64,000 nucleotides of DNA from Hamadaea tsunoensis DSM 44101 (GTDB lineage: Bacteria > Actinomycetota > Actinomycetes > Mycobacteriales > Micromonosporaceae): positions 248,001-312,000 of the forward strand of contig NZ_AUAX01000003.1 in assembly GCF_000428945.1 (NCBI RefSeq), given 5' to 3'. The position numbers and the translations under genes are program-made. Under the pieces are notes generated by a model. It saw nothing but the letters and a program-made list of their open reading frames with translations, was not told the DNA's origin and searched no databases. This document shows positions 36,091 to 44,905 of the stretch, in pieces. Within the stretch, counting starts at the first letter, position 1; every line of letters begins with the position of its first letter.

Positions 36091-37050
36091 TCAGCGGGCG
36101 ATGTTTACACCCGCCGTGAGGATCAGCTGCGCCAGCGCCACCGGCACCAGGATCAGCCAGCACAGCTTCTGCAGCTGGTCCTCCCGGAGCCGCGGATAGG
36201 ACACCCGCAGCCAGATCACGACGAACGCCACCGCGAACGTCTTCACGAGCATCCAGATCCAGCCGATCGCGTCCGGCCCGGGACCTTTCCACCCGCCCAG
36301 GAACAGCACCGCCGTGAGCGCCGCGATCACCACGATGCCGACGTACTCGGCGAGCAGGAAGAACGCGAAGCGCAGGCCCGTGTATTCGGTCATGTAGCCG
36401 AAGACCAGCTCGGAGTCGGCGATCGGCATGTCGAACGGCGGGCGGCGGATCTCGGCGACGCCGGCCACGAAGAAGACCGCCAGGGCCGGCAGCTGCCAGG
36501 CGAGCCACCACGGCTGCCAGGCGTGCACGATGCCGGACAGCGACAGGGTCCCGGCCGCCATGGCCACGCTCGCCGCCGACAGCACCAGCGGCAGCTCGTA
36601 CGCCATCAGCTGCGCCGCCGCCCGCAGAGCGCCCAGGAGGGAGTACTTGTTGGCGGAGGCCCAGCCGGACATGAGCACGGCGACGACGCCGATACCGAGG
36701 ACGGCGAGGACGAAGAAGAGGCCGACGTCGAGGGACTGTCCGACCAGGTCACCCGGGCCGAGCGGGATCACCATGAGGGCCATGAGGTACGGGATCAGCG
36801 CGACGACCGGTGCCCAGCGGAAGACCGGGCGGTCGGCGGCGCGCGGCGTGACGTCCTCCTTCTGCGCGAACTTCACGCCGTCGGCGACCAGCTGCGCCCA
36901 GCCGTGGAACGCGCCGGCGTACATGGGGCCGAGGCGGCCCTGCATGTGCGCCATGACCTTGTGCTCGGTCTGCCCGACGATCAGCGGCAGCACCAGGAAC
37001 GCGACGAACACGCCGGCCACGCGGATCGCGAGTTCGAGCCAGACGGGCAT
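36091..37050 (-). CDS. nuoH: NADH-quinone oxidoreductase subunit H
   Basis: 319 aa membrane subunit that forms the quinone chamber at the arm junction. Signatures are GQTEHKVMAHMQGRLGPMYAGAFHGWAQLVADGVKFAQKED, GVVAVLMSGWASANKYSLLGALRAAAQLMAYELPLVLS and AEIRRPPFDMPIADSELVFGYMTEYTGLRFAFFLLAEYVGI. ATG at 37050 selected because it shares a base with the nuoC stop (TGATG). In the usual order nuoD-E-F-G would separate C and H, but here they are absent. nuoI is not next, and the gene ends against the convergent paralogue cassette. Confidence 0.97.
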   Translation of the reverse strand: MPVWLELAIRVAGVFVAFLVLPLIVGQTEHKVMAHMQGRLGPMYAGAFHGWAQLVADGVKFAQKEDVTPRAADRPVFRWAPVVALIPYLMALMVIPLGPGDLVGQSLDVGLFFVLAVLGIGVVAVLMSGWASANKYSLLGALRAAAQLMAYELPLVLSAASVAMAAGTLSLSGIVHAWQPWWLAWQLPALAVFFVAGVAEIRRPPFDMPIADSELVFGYMTEYTGLRFAFFLLAEYVGIVVIAALTAVLFLGGWKGPGPDAIGWIWMLVKTFAVAFVVIWLRVSYPRLREDQLQKLCWLILVPVALAQLILTAGVNIAR

Positions 37051-37676
37051 CAGTCCTCCGCCCCGGGAGCCGCTTCGGGGGCCGTAGCCGCCCGGTGAGC
37101 GGCCGGACCCCACTCCTCCGGCGAGGGTACGCCCGGCGGGCGTACCGGGGCGCGCTTCGCGGAGCCGGACTCGGACTCGCCCGGCTCCTTCGCGCCCGGC
37201 CACGGCTTCGCGACCCGGCTGGCCAGGATGAACTCCTTACGCAGCGGGTGGCCCTCGAACTCGGGCGGCAGCAGCAGCGGCGGGAGTTCGCCGGGGAAGC
37301 CGATGCCGAACATCTCGAACGTCTCCCGCTCGTGCCAGGCGGCGCCGGGATAGACGTCCACAACGGACGGCAGCGACGGCTCCGACCGGCCGAGCCGCGT
37401 GCGCACGAGTACGCCGAACCGCTCCGCGGTGGACCACAGGTGCGCGAGGACGGCGAAGCCCTCGGGAAGCTCGTCGACGGCCGACAGCCAGTCGAAGAAG
37501 TCGCAGCCGAGCCGGTCGCGGGCGACGGTCAGGGCGGCCGGCCAGGAATCCGCCGGCACGTCCACGACCGCCCGCGCGTACGCGTTGCCGGCCGAGACGC
37601 CCGCCGTGACGCCGTCCGCCACACCGGCCGCCGCCAGCAGCTCGGTCAGGCGCGCGCCGACCTCCTCGGGAGTCAT
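37050..37676 (-). CDS. nuoC: NADH-quinone oxidoreductase subunit C
   Basis: 208 aa of the 30-kDa subunit family. CDFFDWLSAVDELPEGFAVLAHLWS and VDVYPGAAWHERETFEMFGIGFPGE...LLLPPEFEGHPLRKEF are the PS00542-like core. A Pro/Gly/Glu-rich C-terminal tail of about 50 residues extends beyond the core and does not resemble NuoD, so it is not a C-D fusion. It is 1-bp coupled to nuoH downstream and sits 52 bp after nuoB. Confidence 0.95.
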   Translation of the reverse strand: MTPEEVGARLTELLAAAGVADGVTAGVSAGNAYARAVVDVPADSWPAALTVARDRLGCDFFDWLSAVDELPEGFAVLAHLWSTAERFGVLVRTRLGRSEPSLPSVVDVYPGAAWHERETFEMFGIGFPGELPPLLLPPEFEGHPLRKEFILASRVAKPWPGAKEPGESESGSAKRAPVRPPGVPSPEEWGPAAHRAATAPEAAPGAED

Positions 37677-37728
37677 GGCCCGATCCTAGGCGAGCAGCAG
37701 CCCGGGGGTCGTGTCGGTCGGGCCGGGG

Positions 37729-38253
37729 TCACTCCGGACGGCGTACCGACGGGGCGGTCAGGGCCAGCGGGTCGGGGCGGTCGACGCCGCCGAGACCGGA
37801 CTCCTCGGCCGCGATCTTCTCTTGCAAGCGCAGGATGCCGTGCAGCAGTGCCTCCGGCCGGGGCGGGCAGCCGGGCACGTAGACGTCGACCGGGATGATC
37901 TGGTCGACGCCCTTGGTGACCGAGTAGCTGTCCCAGTAGGGGCCGCCGCAGTTGCTGCACGCGCCGAACGAGATGACGTACTTCGGCTCGGGCATCTGGT
38001 CGTAGAGGCGCTTGACGGCCGGGGCCATCTTGTCGGTGACCGTGCCGCTGACGATCATCAGGTCGGCCTGCCGGGGCCCGTGCGCGAACGGGATGACGCC
38101 GAGGCGCATGAAGTCGTGCCGGCCCATGCTCGTCGCGATGAACTCGATCGCGCAGCAGGCGAGGCCGAAGTTGAACACCCACAGCGAGTATCGGCGGCCC
38201 CAGTTCAGCACGAACTTGATCGGGTGGCCGAGGACCGCGGGCAGCTGCACCAT
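37729..38253 (-). CDS. nuoB: NADH-quinone oxidoreductase subunit B
   Basis: 174 aa carrying cluster N2, the last Fe-S centre before quinone. The four ligands are intact: adjacent C33-C34 ([10 protein letters not shown]), C99 (GACSNCGG) and C129 ([14 protein letters not shown]). The remaining fold is standard. No nuoA precedes it; instead an MFS transporter gene on the same strand ends 9 bp upstream, so nuoB-C-H may be read through from that gene. Confidence 0.96.
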   Translation of the reverse strand: MVQLPAVLGHPIKFVLNWGRRYSLWVFNFGLACCAIEFIATSMGRHDFMRLGVIPFAHGPRQADLMIVSGTVTDKMAPAVKRLYDQMPEPKYVISFGACSNCGGPYWDSYSVTKGVDQIIPVDVYVPGCPPRPEALLHGILRLQEKIAAEESGLGGVDRPDPLALTAPSVRRPE

Positions 38254-38262
38254 GAGCTCAGA

Positions 38263-39621
38263 CTACGCCGGGGCGGAAGCCGGGACCGGCTCCGGGACCG
38301 CGGTGTAGCCGCGCAGGAAGACGAGCGCCAGGCCCACGATGATCGCCGGGACCAGGGTGAAGCCCAGCAGCACGCCGCGCTCGGCGAGCGCGCTCTGCGC
38401 CGCCGCCACGCCCGTGCTCGACGGCACGTAGTGGAACAGCTGCAGCACCGTGCCGAAGATCCCCGGCCCGAGCGCCAGGCCGAGCGTCTCCCCGGCCGTC
38501 CACACGCCCGTGAACACCCCGCCCTGCCTTTTCCCGGTACGCGCTTCGTCGGCCGCGATGCAGTCGGGCAGCATCGCGAGACCGAAGAGCTGCTGGCCGG
38601 CGTACCCGAATCCCATGATCGCGACGAGCACGTAGACCACGAAGCGGGGCACGAACGGGGCGCTGACCAGGGCGAGCGTCGCGGCCGTGAGCGTGGCGGA
38701 GGCGAGCACGTAGCCGCGCAGCTTGCCCAGCTTGTCGCCGACCCGGCGCCAGAAGGGGGTGACGACCAGGGCGGGCGAGACGACGGTGATGAACAGCATG
38801 GTCGTGGCGTCGTGCTGGTGCAGCACGTGGTCTGCGAAGTACTGCACCCCGGCGAGCATGCACGCGACCCCGGCCGCCTGCACCACGAAACACGCCACCA
38901 GTACGCGGAACGGCCGGTTCGCCGCGGCCACCCGCAGCTGGGCGCGCAGCGACGGTTCGGCCGCCGTGACCTCGCCGAGCGGCGCGTTCGCGGTGCCGTA
39001 GAACGCGCAGAGCGTGCCGACGACCATGATCGCGGCGACGAAGACGCCCATCGCCCGGTGGCCGGGGATGCCGCCGCCGCCCAGGTCGACGACCAGCGGC
39101 GCGATCGCGCCGGAGACCAGGATGGCGGTCGCCAGCATCACCACCCGCCAGGTCATCAGCCGCGTACGCTCCGAGCTGGTCGAGGTCATCTCGGCCGGCA
39201 TGGAGCCGTAAGGGACCTGGAAGAAGGCGAAGGCCGTCGCGGTGAGCAGGAACGTCGCCGCGACGTAGACCACGGCGCCGGACCGGCCGAACGGCGCGGC
39301 GAACATCAGCGCGAACAGCACCGCCAGGGTCAGCCCGGCGAAGAGCAGGTAGGGCCGGCGGGCGCCCCAGCGGGTCTGCGTCCGGTCCGAGATCCGCCCG
39401 ACGGTCGGGTTCGCGACGACGTCCCAGGCCTTCGGCAGCAGCACGAGCAACCCGGCCGCCGCCGCGGGTACGCCCAGCGTGTCGGTCAGGTACGGCAGCA
39501 GCAGCAACCCGGGAACCGTGCCGAAAGCGCCCGTCACCAAGGATCCCAGGGAATACCCGATGCGGACACGAGGCGGCAGGGGCGCGCGGGCCGGCGCCTG
39601 ATTGGCCACACTGGTCTGCAT
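38263..39621 (-). CDS. MFS transporter, GPH-like (sugar:cation symporter type)
   Basis: About 452 aa with 12 predicted helices. RIGYSLGSLVTGAFGTVPGLLLLPYLTDTLG, LLVLLPKAWDVVANPTVGRISDRTQTRWGARRPYLL and FFQVPYGSMPAEMTSTSSERTRLMTWR are typical of the glycoside-pentoside-hexuronide:cation symporter group. ATG at 39621 is used (GGAAG just upstream), and 39633 is an alternative. Its start lies within a few bases of the divergent gamma-glutamyltransferase start, so the two 5' ends nearly overlap. The substrate is unknown. It ends 9 bp before nuoB. Confidence 0.87.
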   Translation of the reverse strand: MQTSVANQAPARAPLPPRVRIGYSLGSLVTGAFGTVPGLLLLPYLTDTLGVPAAAAGLLVLLPKAWDVVANPTVGRISDRTQTRWGARRPYLLFAGLTLAVLFALMFAAPFGRSGAVVYVAATFLLTATAFAFFQVPYGSMPAEMTSTSSERTRLMTWRVVMLATAILVSGAIAPLVVDLGGGGIPGHRAMGVFVAAIMVVGTLCAFYGTANAPLGEVTAAEPSLRAQLRVAAANRPFRVLVACFVVQAAGVACMLAGVQYFADHVLHQHDATTMLFITVVSPALVVTPFWRRVGDKLGKLRGYVLASATLTAATLALVSAPFVPRFVVYVLVAIMGFGYAGQQLFGLAMLPDCIAADEARTGKRQGGVFTGVWTAGETLGLALGPGIFGTVLQLFHYVPSSTGVAAAQSALAERGVLLGFTLVPAIIVGLALVFLRGYTAVPEPVPASAPA

Positions 39622-39631
39622 GGGCGCTTCC

Positions 39632-41131
39632 ATGGGCACAGAGCGTACGGGAGTGAGAAAGAGTCGCGTATCGGCCGGGGTGGCCGCCGGACATCCGGCG
39701 ACCGTCGAGGCCGGTCTGCGCGTCCTGGTGGAGGGCGGCAACGCCGTCGACGCCGCCGTCGCCGCCACCTTCGCTTCGTGCGCCACCGAGACCATCCTGT
39801 GCGGCCTGGGCGGCGGCGGATTCGCCACCGTCTTCTCCGCCGACTCCGGCAGCGTCGCCGTCCTCGACTTCTTCTGCGCCGTACCGGGCCTCGACGGCGG
39901 CGTCGCCGGACCGATGGTCCCCGTCGAGGTCTACTTCGGCGAGGTGCCGATCGACTACGAGATCGGTGGCGCGTCGGTCGCCGTGCCGGGCGTACCGGCG
40001 GGCTGCGCGGAACTGCACCGCCGCTTCGGCTCGCTGCCGTGGGCCGAGATCGTGCGGCCGGCGTACGAACTCGCCCGGTCGGGGGCACCGATCCCGGTAC
40101 CGCAGGCCGAGGCGCTGCACTCGATCCGGGCCGCCATGACCATCGGCGACGGCGCCCGGGCGTACGCGCCGACGGGCCGGCTCCTCGAAGGCGGCGACCT
40201 GCTCCTGCACCCTGGGCTGGCGGACGCGTTCGCCCTGCTCGGGACCGGCATCGACGAGTGGGACGGGCACACCCGACCGCTCATCGCCGACGGCGTACGC
40301 GCGGCCGGCGGGGCGCTCGGCCGGCGCGATCTGGCGGACTACCGCGTCATCTCCCGCCCCGTACGCTCGGCCACGCTCGCCGGGCGGCACGTCTGCGGCC
40401 GGCTGGACCTGAACCGGACCCTGCCCACCTTCGCGGCGCTCCCCGAGATCTCGGCCCTGTCCCGGCCGGAACGCGCGGTCGCGCTCGCGAAGACGCTCCG
40501 GGACAACGGCCACCGGCCGGCGTCCGCCACCGAGGCCGTCTTCGACGTCGAGCCCGAGGGGCACGATTTCGACCCGCCGCCCCGGGAGCCGCTGCGACGC
40601 GGCGAGACGACCAACATCTCGGTCGTCGACCGGCACGGCAACGCCTGCGTCGTCACGCACACCCTCGGGCTCGGCTCCGGGGTCTGGCTGCCGGGGCTCG
40701 GCGTACACCTGAATTCGATGTTGGGTGAAGGTGAGCTGGTGGCCGGCGATCTGGCCGCGGGCGACCGGGTGCACTCGATGATGTCGCCGCTGGTGGTGCT
40801 GGCGCCCGGCGGGCAGCTGGAGCTGGCGATCGGCGCGGCCGGCGCGTCGCGGATCCGGTCGGCGCTGCTCAGCACCCTCGTGCCCTACCTGGTCGACGGT
40901 CGCTCGGTCCCGGCCGCCGTCGGTACGCCGCGCCTGCACGTCGCCGAGAACACCGCGCACCTGGAGCCGAACTATCCGGCGGCGGACGAGGAGGCGCTGG
41001 TCGGCGCGGGATTCGAGATCGAGCGGTGGGAGAAGACGCACCACTTCTTCGGCGCGGTCAGCGCGGTGGGGCGCGGCGGGGTGGCGGGTGACCCCCGCCG
41101 CGGCGGCGCCGCCCGCGCCTACCCGGCCTGA
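39632..41131 (+). CDS. gamma-glutamyltransferase family protein
   Basis: 499 aa Ntn-hydrolase. GHPATVEAGLRVLVEGGNAVDAAVAATF and GLGGGGFATVF match the large-subunit start. RRGETTNISVVDRHGNACVVTHTLG contains the autoprocessing site, with the second Thr expected as the new N-terminal nucleophile. GLGSGVWLPGLGVHLNSML and the C-terminal GAAGASRIRSALL follow. No signal peptide is visible, so this may be a cytoplasmic member. The ATG at 39632 is used; a GTG at 39653 with a GGGA upstream is possible and would leave more room for promoters. Substrate (glutathione is not expected in a mycothiol producer) is unknown. Palindrome copy C follows. Confidence 0.87.
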   Translation: MGTERTGVRKSRVSAGVAAGHPATVEAGLRVLVEGGNAVDAAVAATFASCATETILCGLGGGGFATVFSADSGSVAVLDFFCAVPGLDGGVAGPMVPVEVYFGEVPIDYEIGGASVAVPGVPAGCAELHRRFGSLPWAEIVRPAYELARSGAPIPVPQAEALHSIRAAMTIGDGARAYAPTGRLLEGGDLLLHPGLADAFALLGTGIDEWDGHTRPLIADGVRAAGGALGRRDLADYRVISRPVRSATLAGRHVCGRLDLNRTLPTFAALPEISALSRPERAVALAKTLRDNGHRPASATEAVFDVEPEGHDFDPPPREPLRRGETTNISVVDRHGNACVVTHTLGLGSGVWLPGLGVHLNSMLGEGELVAGDLAAGDRVHSMMSPLVVLAPGGQLELAIGAAGASRIRSALLSTLVPYLVDGRSVPAAVGTPRLHVAENTAHLEPNYPAADEEALVGAGFEIERWEKTHHFFGAVSAVGRGGVAGDPRRGGAARAYPA

Positions 41132-41158
41132 CACCCCTTGCACGCTACGGCCGCTCCT

Positions 41159-41236
41159 TGATCCCGGTCGGATCAGGGAAATCACCCGAATCTTGGGCCA
41201 AGATTCGGGTGAGAACCGTGATCTAAACTGGATCTT
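41159..41236. repeat. long palindromic intergenic element, copy C
   Basis: The inner stem tcacccgaatcttgg/ccaagattcgggtga is perfect (41182-41196 with 41198-41212, one-base centre). The outer stem GATCCCGGTCGGATCA versus TGATCTAAACTGGATC is degraded, with several mismatches, unlike the other copies. It lies between the convergent gamma-glutamyltransferase gene and proA. Confidence 0.85.
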
Positions 41237-41255
41237 GAGGAACCCACGCGGAGCG

Positions 41256-42500
41256 TCAGCGGATGTGGCCGGCGCCCGTGACGACGTACTTCGTGGAGGT
41301 CAGCTCGGGCAGGCCCATCGGGCCGCGCGCGTGCAGCTTCTGGGTCGAGATGCCGATCTCCGCGCCGAAGCCGAACTCCCCGCCGTCGACGAACCGGGTC
41401 GACGCGTTGACCAGGACCGCCGCCGCGTCCACCCGAGCCGTGAACTCCTGCGCGGCCGCCAGCGATCCGGTGATGATCGCCTCGCTGTGCCCCGTCCCGT
41501 ACGCCGCGATGTGCTCGATCGCCGCGTCCACGGACGACACGACGGCCGCCGAGAGATCCAGCGACAGGTACTCCGTCGCGAAGTCCTCGGCTGTCGCCGC
41601 GACGACCTCGCCGAACGCCGCCACCTCGGGCGTACCGTGCACGGTCACGCCGGCCTCGGCCAGCGCGACCAGCGCCGACGGCAGGAACGCGGCGGCCGCG
41701 TCGGCGTGCACCAGCAGCGACTCGGCCGCGTTGCAGACCGAGGGCCGCGACGTCTTGGCGTTCAGCAGGATGCTCAGCGCCATGTCCAGGTCGGCGGACG
41801 CGTCGACGTAGATGTGGCAGTTGCCCACGCCGGTCTCGATCACCGGCACCGTCGACCCCTCGACCACGCTGCGGATCAGGCCCGCGCCGCCGCGCGGGAT
41901 CAGCACGTCGACCAGGCCGCGGGCCCGCATGAGCTCGCCCACGCTCTCCCGCGAGGACGCGTCGACCAGCTGGATCGCGTCGGCCGGCAGCCCGGTCTTC
42001 GCGACCGCCTCGCGCAGCACGGCCACGATCGCCGCGTTCGAGTGCGCCGCGCTCGACGAACCCCGCAGCAGCACCGCGTTGCCCGACTTCAGGGTCAGCC
42101 CGGCCGCGTCCGCCGTCACGTTCGGCCGTGCCTCATAGATGATGCCGACCACGCCGAACGGCACGCGTACCTGGCGCAGCTGCAGGCCGTTGGGCAGCGT
42201 CGAGCCGCGCACGACCTCGCCCACCGGGTCCGCGAGCGCGACCATCTGCCGCAGCCCGTCGGCGATCCCGGCCAGCCGCGCCGGCGTCAGCGTCAACCGG
42301 TCCACGATCGACTCGCTGGTCCCCGCCTCCCGCGCCGCCGCGACGTCCCGCTCGTTCGCCTCCAGAATTTCCGGCGTACGCGCAGCCAGCGATTCGGCCA
42401 TCGTCAGCAGGGCCTCGTCCTTGACGGCCCGCGGCGCGGTCGCGAGGATCCGGGCGGCCGCCCGGGCGAGTTGGGCCTGCTGCGCGACTGTCTGCGTCAT
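41256..42500 (-). CDS. proA: gamma-glutamyl phosphate reductase
   Basis: 414 aa NADPH-dependent enzyme that converts gamma-glutamyl phosphate to glutamate semialdehyde in proline synthesis. Motifs are [39 protein letters not shown], the catalytic cysteine in [16 protein letters not shown], and the C-terminal [34 protein letters not shown]. It begins 7 bp after proB, in one operon. Palindrome copy C is 20 bp past the stop. Confidence 0.98.
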   Translation of the reverse strand: MTQTVAQQAQLARAAARILATAPRAVKDEALLTMAESLAARTPEILEANERDVAAAREAGTSESIVDRLTLTPARLAGIADGLRQMVALADPVGEVVRGSTLPNGLQLRQVRVPFGVVGIIYEARPNVTADAAGLTLKSGNAVLLRGSSSAAHSNAAIVAVLREAVAKTGLPADAIQLVDASSRESVGELMRARGLVDVLIPRGGAGLIRSVVEGSTVPVIETGVGNCHIYVDASADLDMALSILLNAKTSRPSVCNAAESLLVHADAAAAFLPSALVALAEAGVTVHGTPEVAAFGEVVAATAEDFATEYLSLDLSAAVVSSVDAAIEHIAAYGTGHSEAIITGSLAAAQEFTARVDAAAVLVNASTRFVDGGEFGFGAEIGISTQKLHARGPMGLPELTSTKYVVTGAGHIR

Positions 42501-42507
42501 GGCTGCC

Positions 42508-43614
42508 TCATTTCAGGATGACGAGATCGTCGCGGTGGACGACCTCACGTTCGTAGCCGGGACCGAGGGTCGCGGCGAGTTCCACCGTGGACCGGCCGAG
42601 CAGGCCCGGCAGTTCGAGGGCGTCGTAGTTGACCAGTCCGCGGGCCACCGGGTGGCCGGTGCCGTCCACGAGATCGACCGGATCACCGGCCGCGAAGGCG
42701 CCGTCGACCGCGGTGATCCCGGCCGGCAGCAGCGACTTGCGCCGTTCGACCACGGCGGCCACCGCCCCGGCGTCGAGATGCAGGCGGCCCCGGGCGGCCG
42801 TCGCGTGGGCCAGCCAGAACAGGCGGGCCGACGCGCGTACGGGATGGGGGGTGAAAAGTGTGCCCACCTCCTCGCCGCGCAGGGCCTCGGCCGCCCGCGG
42901 CGCGGCGGTCAGGACGACCGGGATGCCGGCGCCGTTCGCGATGCGCGCGGCCTCCACCTTGGTGACCATGCCGCCGGTGCCGACGCCCGCCTTCCCCGCG
43001 GCGCCGATGGTGATCCCGGCGAGATCGTCCTCGCCCCGGACCAGCTCGACGCGGCGCGAGGCCGGGTCGCGGGGGTCGCCGGTGTACAGAGCGTCCACAT
43101 CGGACAGCAGGACCAGCAGCTCCGCCTCGACCAGCGCGGCCACCAGGGCGGCCAGCCGGTCGTTGTCGCCGAACCGGATCTCGTCGGTGGCGACGGTGTC
43201 GTTCTCGTTGACGATCGGGACCACGCCGAGATCGAGCAGCCGCTGGAGCGTACGCCGGGCGTTGCGGTAGTGCGAGCGCCGCGTGAGGTCGTCGACGGTG
43301 AGCAGCACCTGCCCGACGGTTCGCCCGTGCGCCCCGAACGCGGCCGTGTACGCGTGCATCAGCAGGCCCTGCCCGACGCTCGCCGAGGCCTGCTGGGTGG
43401 CGAGGTCCCGCGGTCGGCGCGGCAGTCCGAGCGGGGCCAGGCCGGCCGCGATGGCGCCCGAGGAGACGAGGATGACCTGCTTCGCCCCGCCCGCGACGAG
43501 CGCGGTGACCAGGGCGTTGAGCCGATCCGGGTCGAGGCCGCCCGCGGCGGTGGTCAGGGACGAGGAGCCGACCTTGACCACGATGCGCCGGGCCGACGTG
43601 ACAGTCTGCCGCAC
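42508..43614 (-). CDS. proB: glutamate 5-kinase with PUA domain
   Basis: 368 aa. The amino-acid-kinase domain starts [14 protein letters not shown], followed by [57 protein letters not shown] and [21 protein letters not shown] (allosteric and active-site regions). A C-terminal PUA domain follows ([19 protein letters not shown]). It catalyses the first step of proline synthesis, normally feedback-inhibited by proline. GTG start at 43614. It precedes proA by 7 bp and is divergent from an alkyltransferase-like gene. Confidence 0.97.
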   Translation of the reverse strand: MRQTVTSARRIVVKVGSSSLTTAAGGLDPDRLNALVTALVAGGAKQVILVSSGAIAAGLAPLGLPRRPRDLATQQASASVGQGLLMHAYTAAFGAHGRTVGQVLLTVDDLTRRSHYRNARRTLQRLLDLGVVPIVNENDTVATDEIRFGDNDRLAALVAALVEAELLVLLSDVDALYTGDPRDPASRRVELVRGEDDLAGITIGAAGKAGVGTGGMVTKVEAARIANGAGIPVVLTAAPRAAEALRGEEVGTLFTPHPVRASARLFWLAHATAARGRLHLDAGAVAAVVERRKSLLPAGITAVDGAFAAGDPVDLVDGTGHPVARGLVNYDALELPGLLGRSTVELAATLGPGYEREVVHRDDLVILK

Positions 43615-43674
43615 CCGACCATTCTGACCTGCGCCGATCGGTGGCCGTCGGAGGCTTCCCATAGTGTGGGGGCC

Positions 43675-43998
43675 GTGGACTCCGACGAATACCGCGAGCT
43701 CGTCCTTCAGCTGGTCGAGCGGATACCACCGGGCCGGGTCATGACCTACGGCGCCATCGCCGAGTACCTGGCCGACGTGTCGGGCCGGTGCTCTGCCCGC
43801 CAGGTCGGCACGATCATGGCCCGCTACGGCGCCGGCGTGCCCTGGCACCGGGTCGTCAACTCGTCCGGCCGGGTGGTTCCCGGCCATGAGCAGCGGGCGA
43901 CCGAGCGGCTGGCGGCCGAGGGCGTGCCGCTGCGGGCCGGCCGGGTGATCATCAAGACGGCCGCCTGGTACCCCGAAGATCACACGGTCGGCGGTTGA
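43675..43998 (+). CDS. alkyltransferase-like (ATL) protein of the MGMT family
   Basis: 107 aa, GTG start. It has the Ogt/MGMT DNA-binding fold: RIPPGRVMTYGAIAEYL, SARQVGTIMARY, then VPWHRVVNSSGRVVPG. The active-site PCHR of true methyltransferases is replaced by PWHR, the hallmark of ATL proteins. These bind O6-alkylguanine without repairing it and recruit nucleotide-excision repair. The length fits ATLs. It stands alone between divergent proB and the barrel protein gene downstream. Confidence 0.9.
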   Translation: MDSDEYRELVLQLVERIPPGRVMTYGAIAEYLADVSGRCSARQVGTIMARYGAGVPWHRVVNSSGRVVPGHEQRATERLAAEGVPLRAGRVIIKTAAWYPEDHTVGG

Positions 43999-44031
43999 GG
44001 ACACGCACGGTAGCCGTCTAGCCTTCACAGC

Positions 44032-44853
44032 GTGATCGACATTGATGCCGCCATCGGGTTCGTGGTGGCCAAGGGGGACCATGTCGACCGCGCACGCCTC
44101 TCGTATCTGCGTACGGGCGCGCTGCCGGCCGAGGCGGTCCTCGAACGGGCTGAGAACGGCCAGGCGTACAACGGCGGCTGGCCCGCGTTCTGGGCCGAGC
44201 AGGTGGCATCCGTCGATGCGACCTGCTTCCATCTCGCGGAACTCGACGACCTCGGCGCGCTCGGCCGCCCCAGTGCCCGCCGGGCGCTCGACTGGCTCGC
44301 CACCCGCCAGCAGGCCAACGGCCTGTGGGAAGAGGACAAGTCGCTGGCGGCCGTCGCCCCGGACTGGGCCCGGCCCGGCGACCCCGAAGCCGCGCTGTAC
44401 ATCACCGCCAACGCCGCGTACTGGCTGACGGTCGCCGGACTCGACGCCCGGTCGGCGGGACCGCTCGACGAGCGACCCGGCGGCGCGTACGCGGGAATGG
44501 TGGTCCAGGCCGCCGAGGCGCTGCGGGAGCAGGTGCAGCCGGACGGGACGATGCCGACCTTCCTCGTCGCGACCTGGCTGACCGCGGCCGTCCTCTACCG
44601 GCAGGACATGTTCTACGAGTCGGTACGCCTGCACCAGCGGCTCATCGACCGCATGCCCGAACTGAGCGCGGCCGACGCCGCGTGGCTGGCCGCCTCGAAC
44701 CGGCGGGTCGGCGTACGCGACGACGACCGCCTGATCATCACGTCCATGCTGCGCCTGCGCGAGCTCCAGCGGACGGACGGCGGCTTCACCAGCGACGACG
44801 GGGACGCCTTCGACGTGCACACGACCCTGATGGCGATCCGCGCCTGCCGATAG
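44032..44853 (+). CDS. terpene cyclase/prenyltransferase-like alpha-alpha barrel protein
   Basis: 273 aa, GTG start. It consists of repeated helix pairs with short Gly/Trp turns (QAYNGGWPAFWAEQ, WLATRQQANGLWEEDKS, LRELQRTDGGFTSDDGD), the pattern of squalene-hopene cyclase or prenyltransferase beta-subunit half barrels. The catalytic DxDD of cyclases is not present in recognisable form, and no metal-ligand set of a prenyltransferase was seen, so no enzymatic function is assigned. No terpene genes adjoin. A strong terminator follows. Confidence 0.65.
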   Translation: MIDIDAAIGFVVAKGDHVDRARLSYLRTGALPAEAVLERAENGQAYNGGWPAFWAEQVASVDATCFHLAELDDLGALGRPSARRALDWLATRQQANGLWEEDKSLAAVAPDWARPGDPEAALYITANAAYWLTVAGLDARSAGPLDERPGGAYAGMVVQAAEALREQVQPDGTMPTFLVATWLTAAVLYRQDMFYESVRLHQRLIDRMPELSAADAAWLAASNRRVGVRDDDRLIITSMLRLRELQRTDGGFTSDDGDAFDVHTTLMAIRACR

Positions 44854-44863
44854 GAGTCATACG

Positions 44864-44895
44864 AAAGGCCCCGCCTCGAAGGAGGCGGGGCCTTT
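44864..44895. terminator. strong bidirectional hairpin terminator
   Basis: A perfect 14-bp stem AAAGGCCCCGCCTC/GAGGCGGGGCCTTT (44864-44877 with 44882-44895) with a GAAG loop. The A and T ends give both strands a short U-tract. It lies between the convergent barrel-protein gene and moeZ. Confidence 0.95.
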
Positions 44896-44905
44896 GACGT
44901 TCATC

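Noticed and set aside
37050-37200. NuoC-NuoD fusion
   Set aside because: The C-terminal tail of NuoC is only about 50 low-complexity residues without NuoD motifs.
37711-40728. Long plus-strand open frame across nuoB, MFS and gamma-glutamyltransferase genes
   Set aside because: Out-of-frame shadow of well-supported genes; product is low-complexity Arg/His/Gly sequence.
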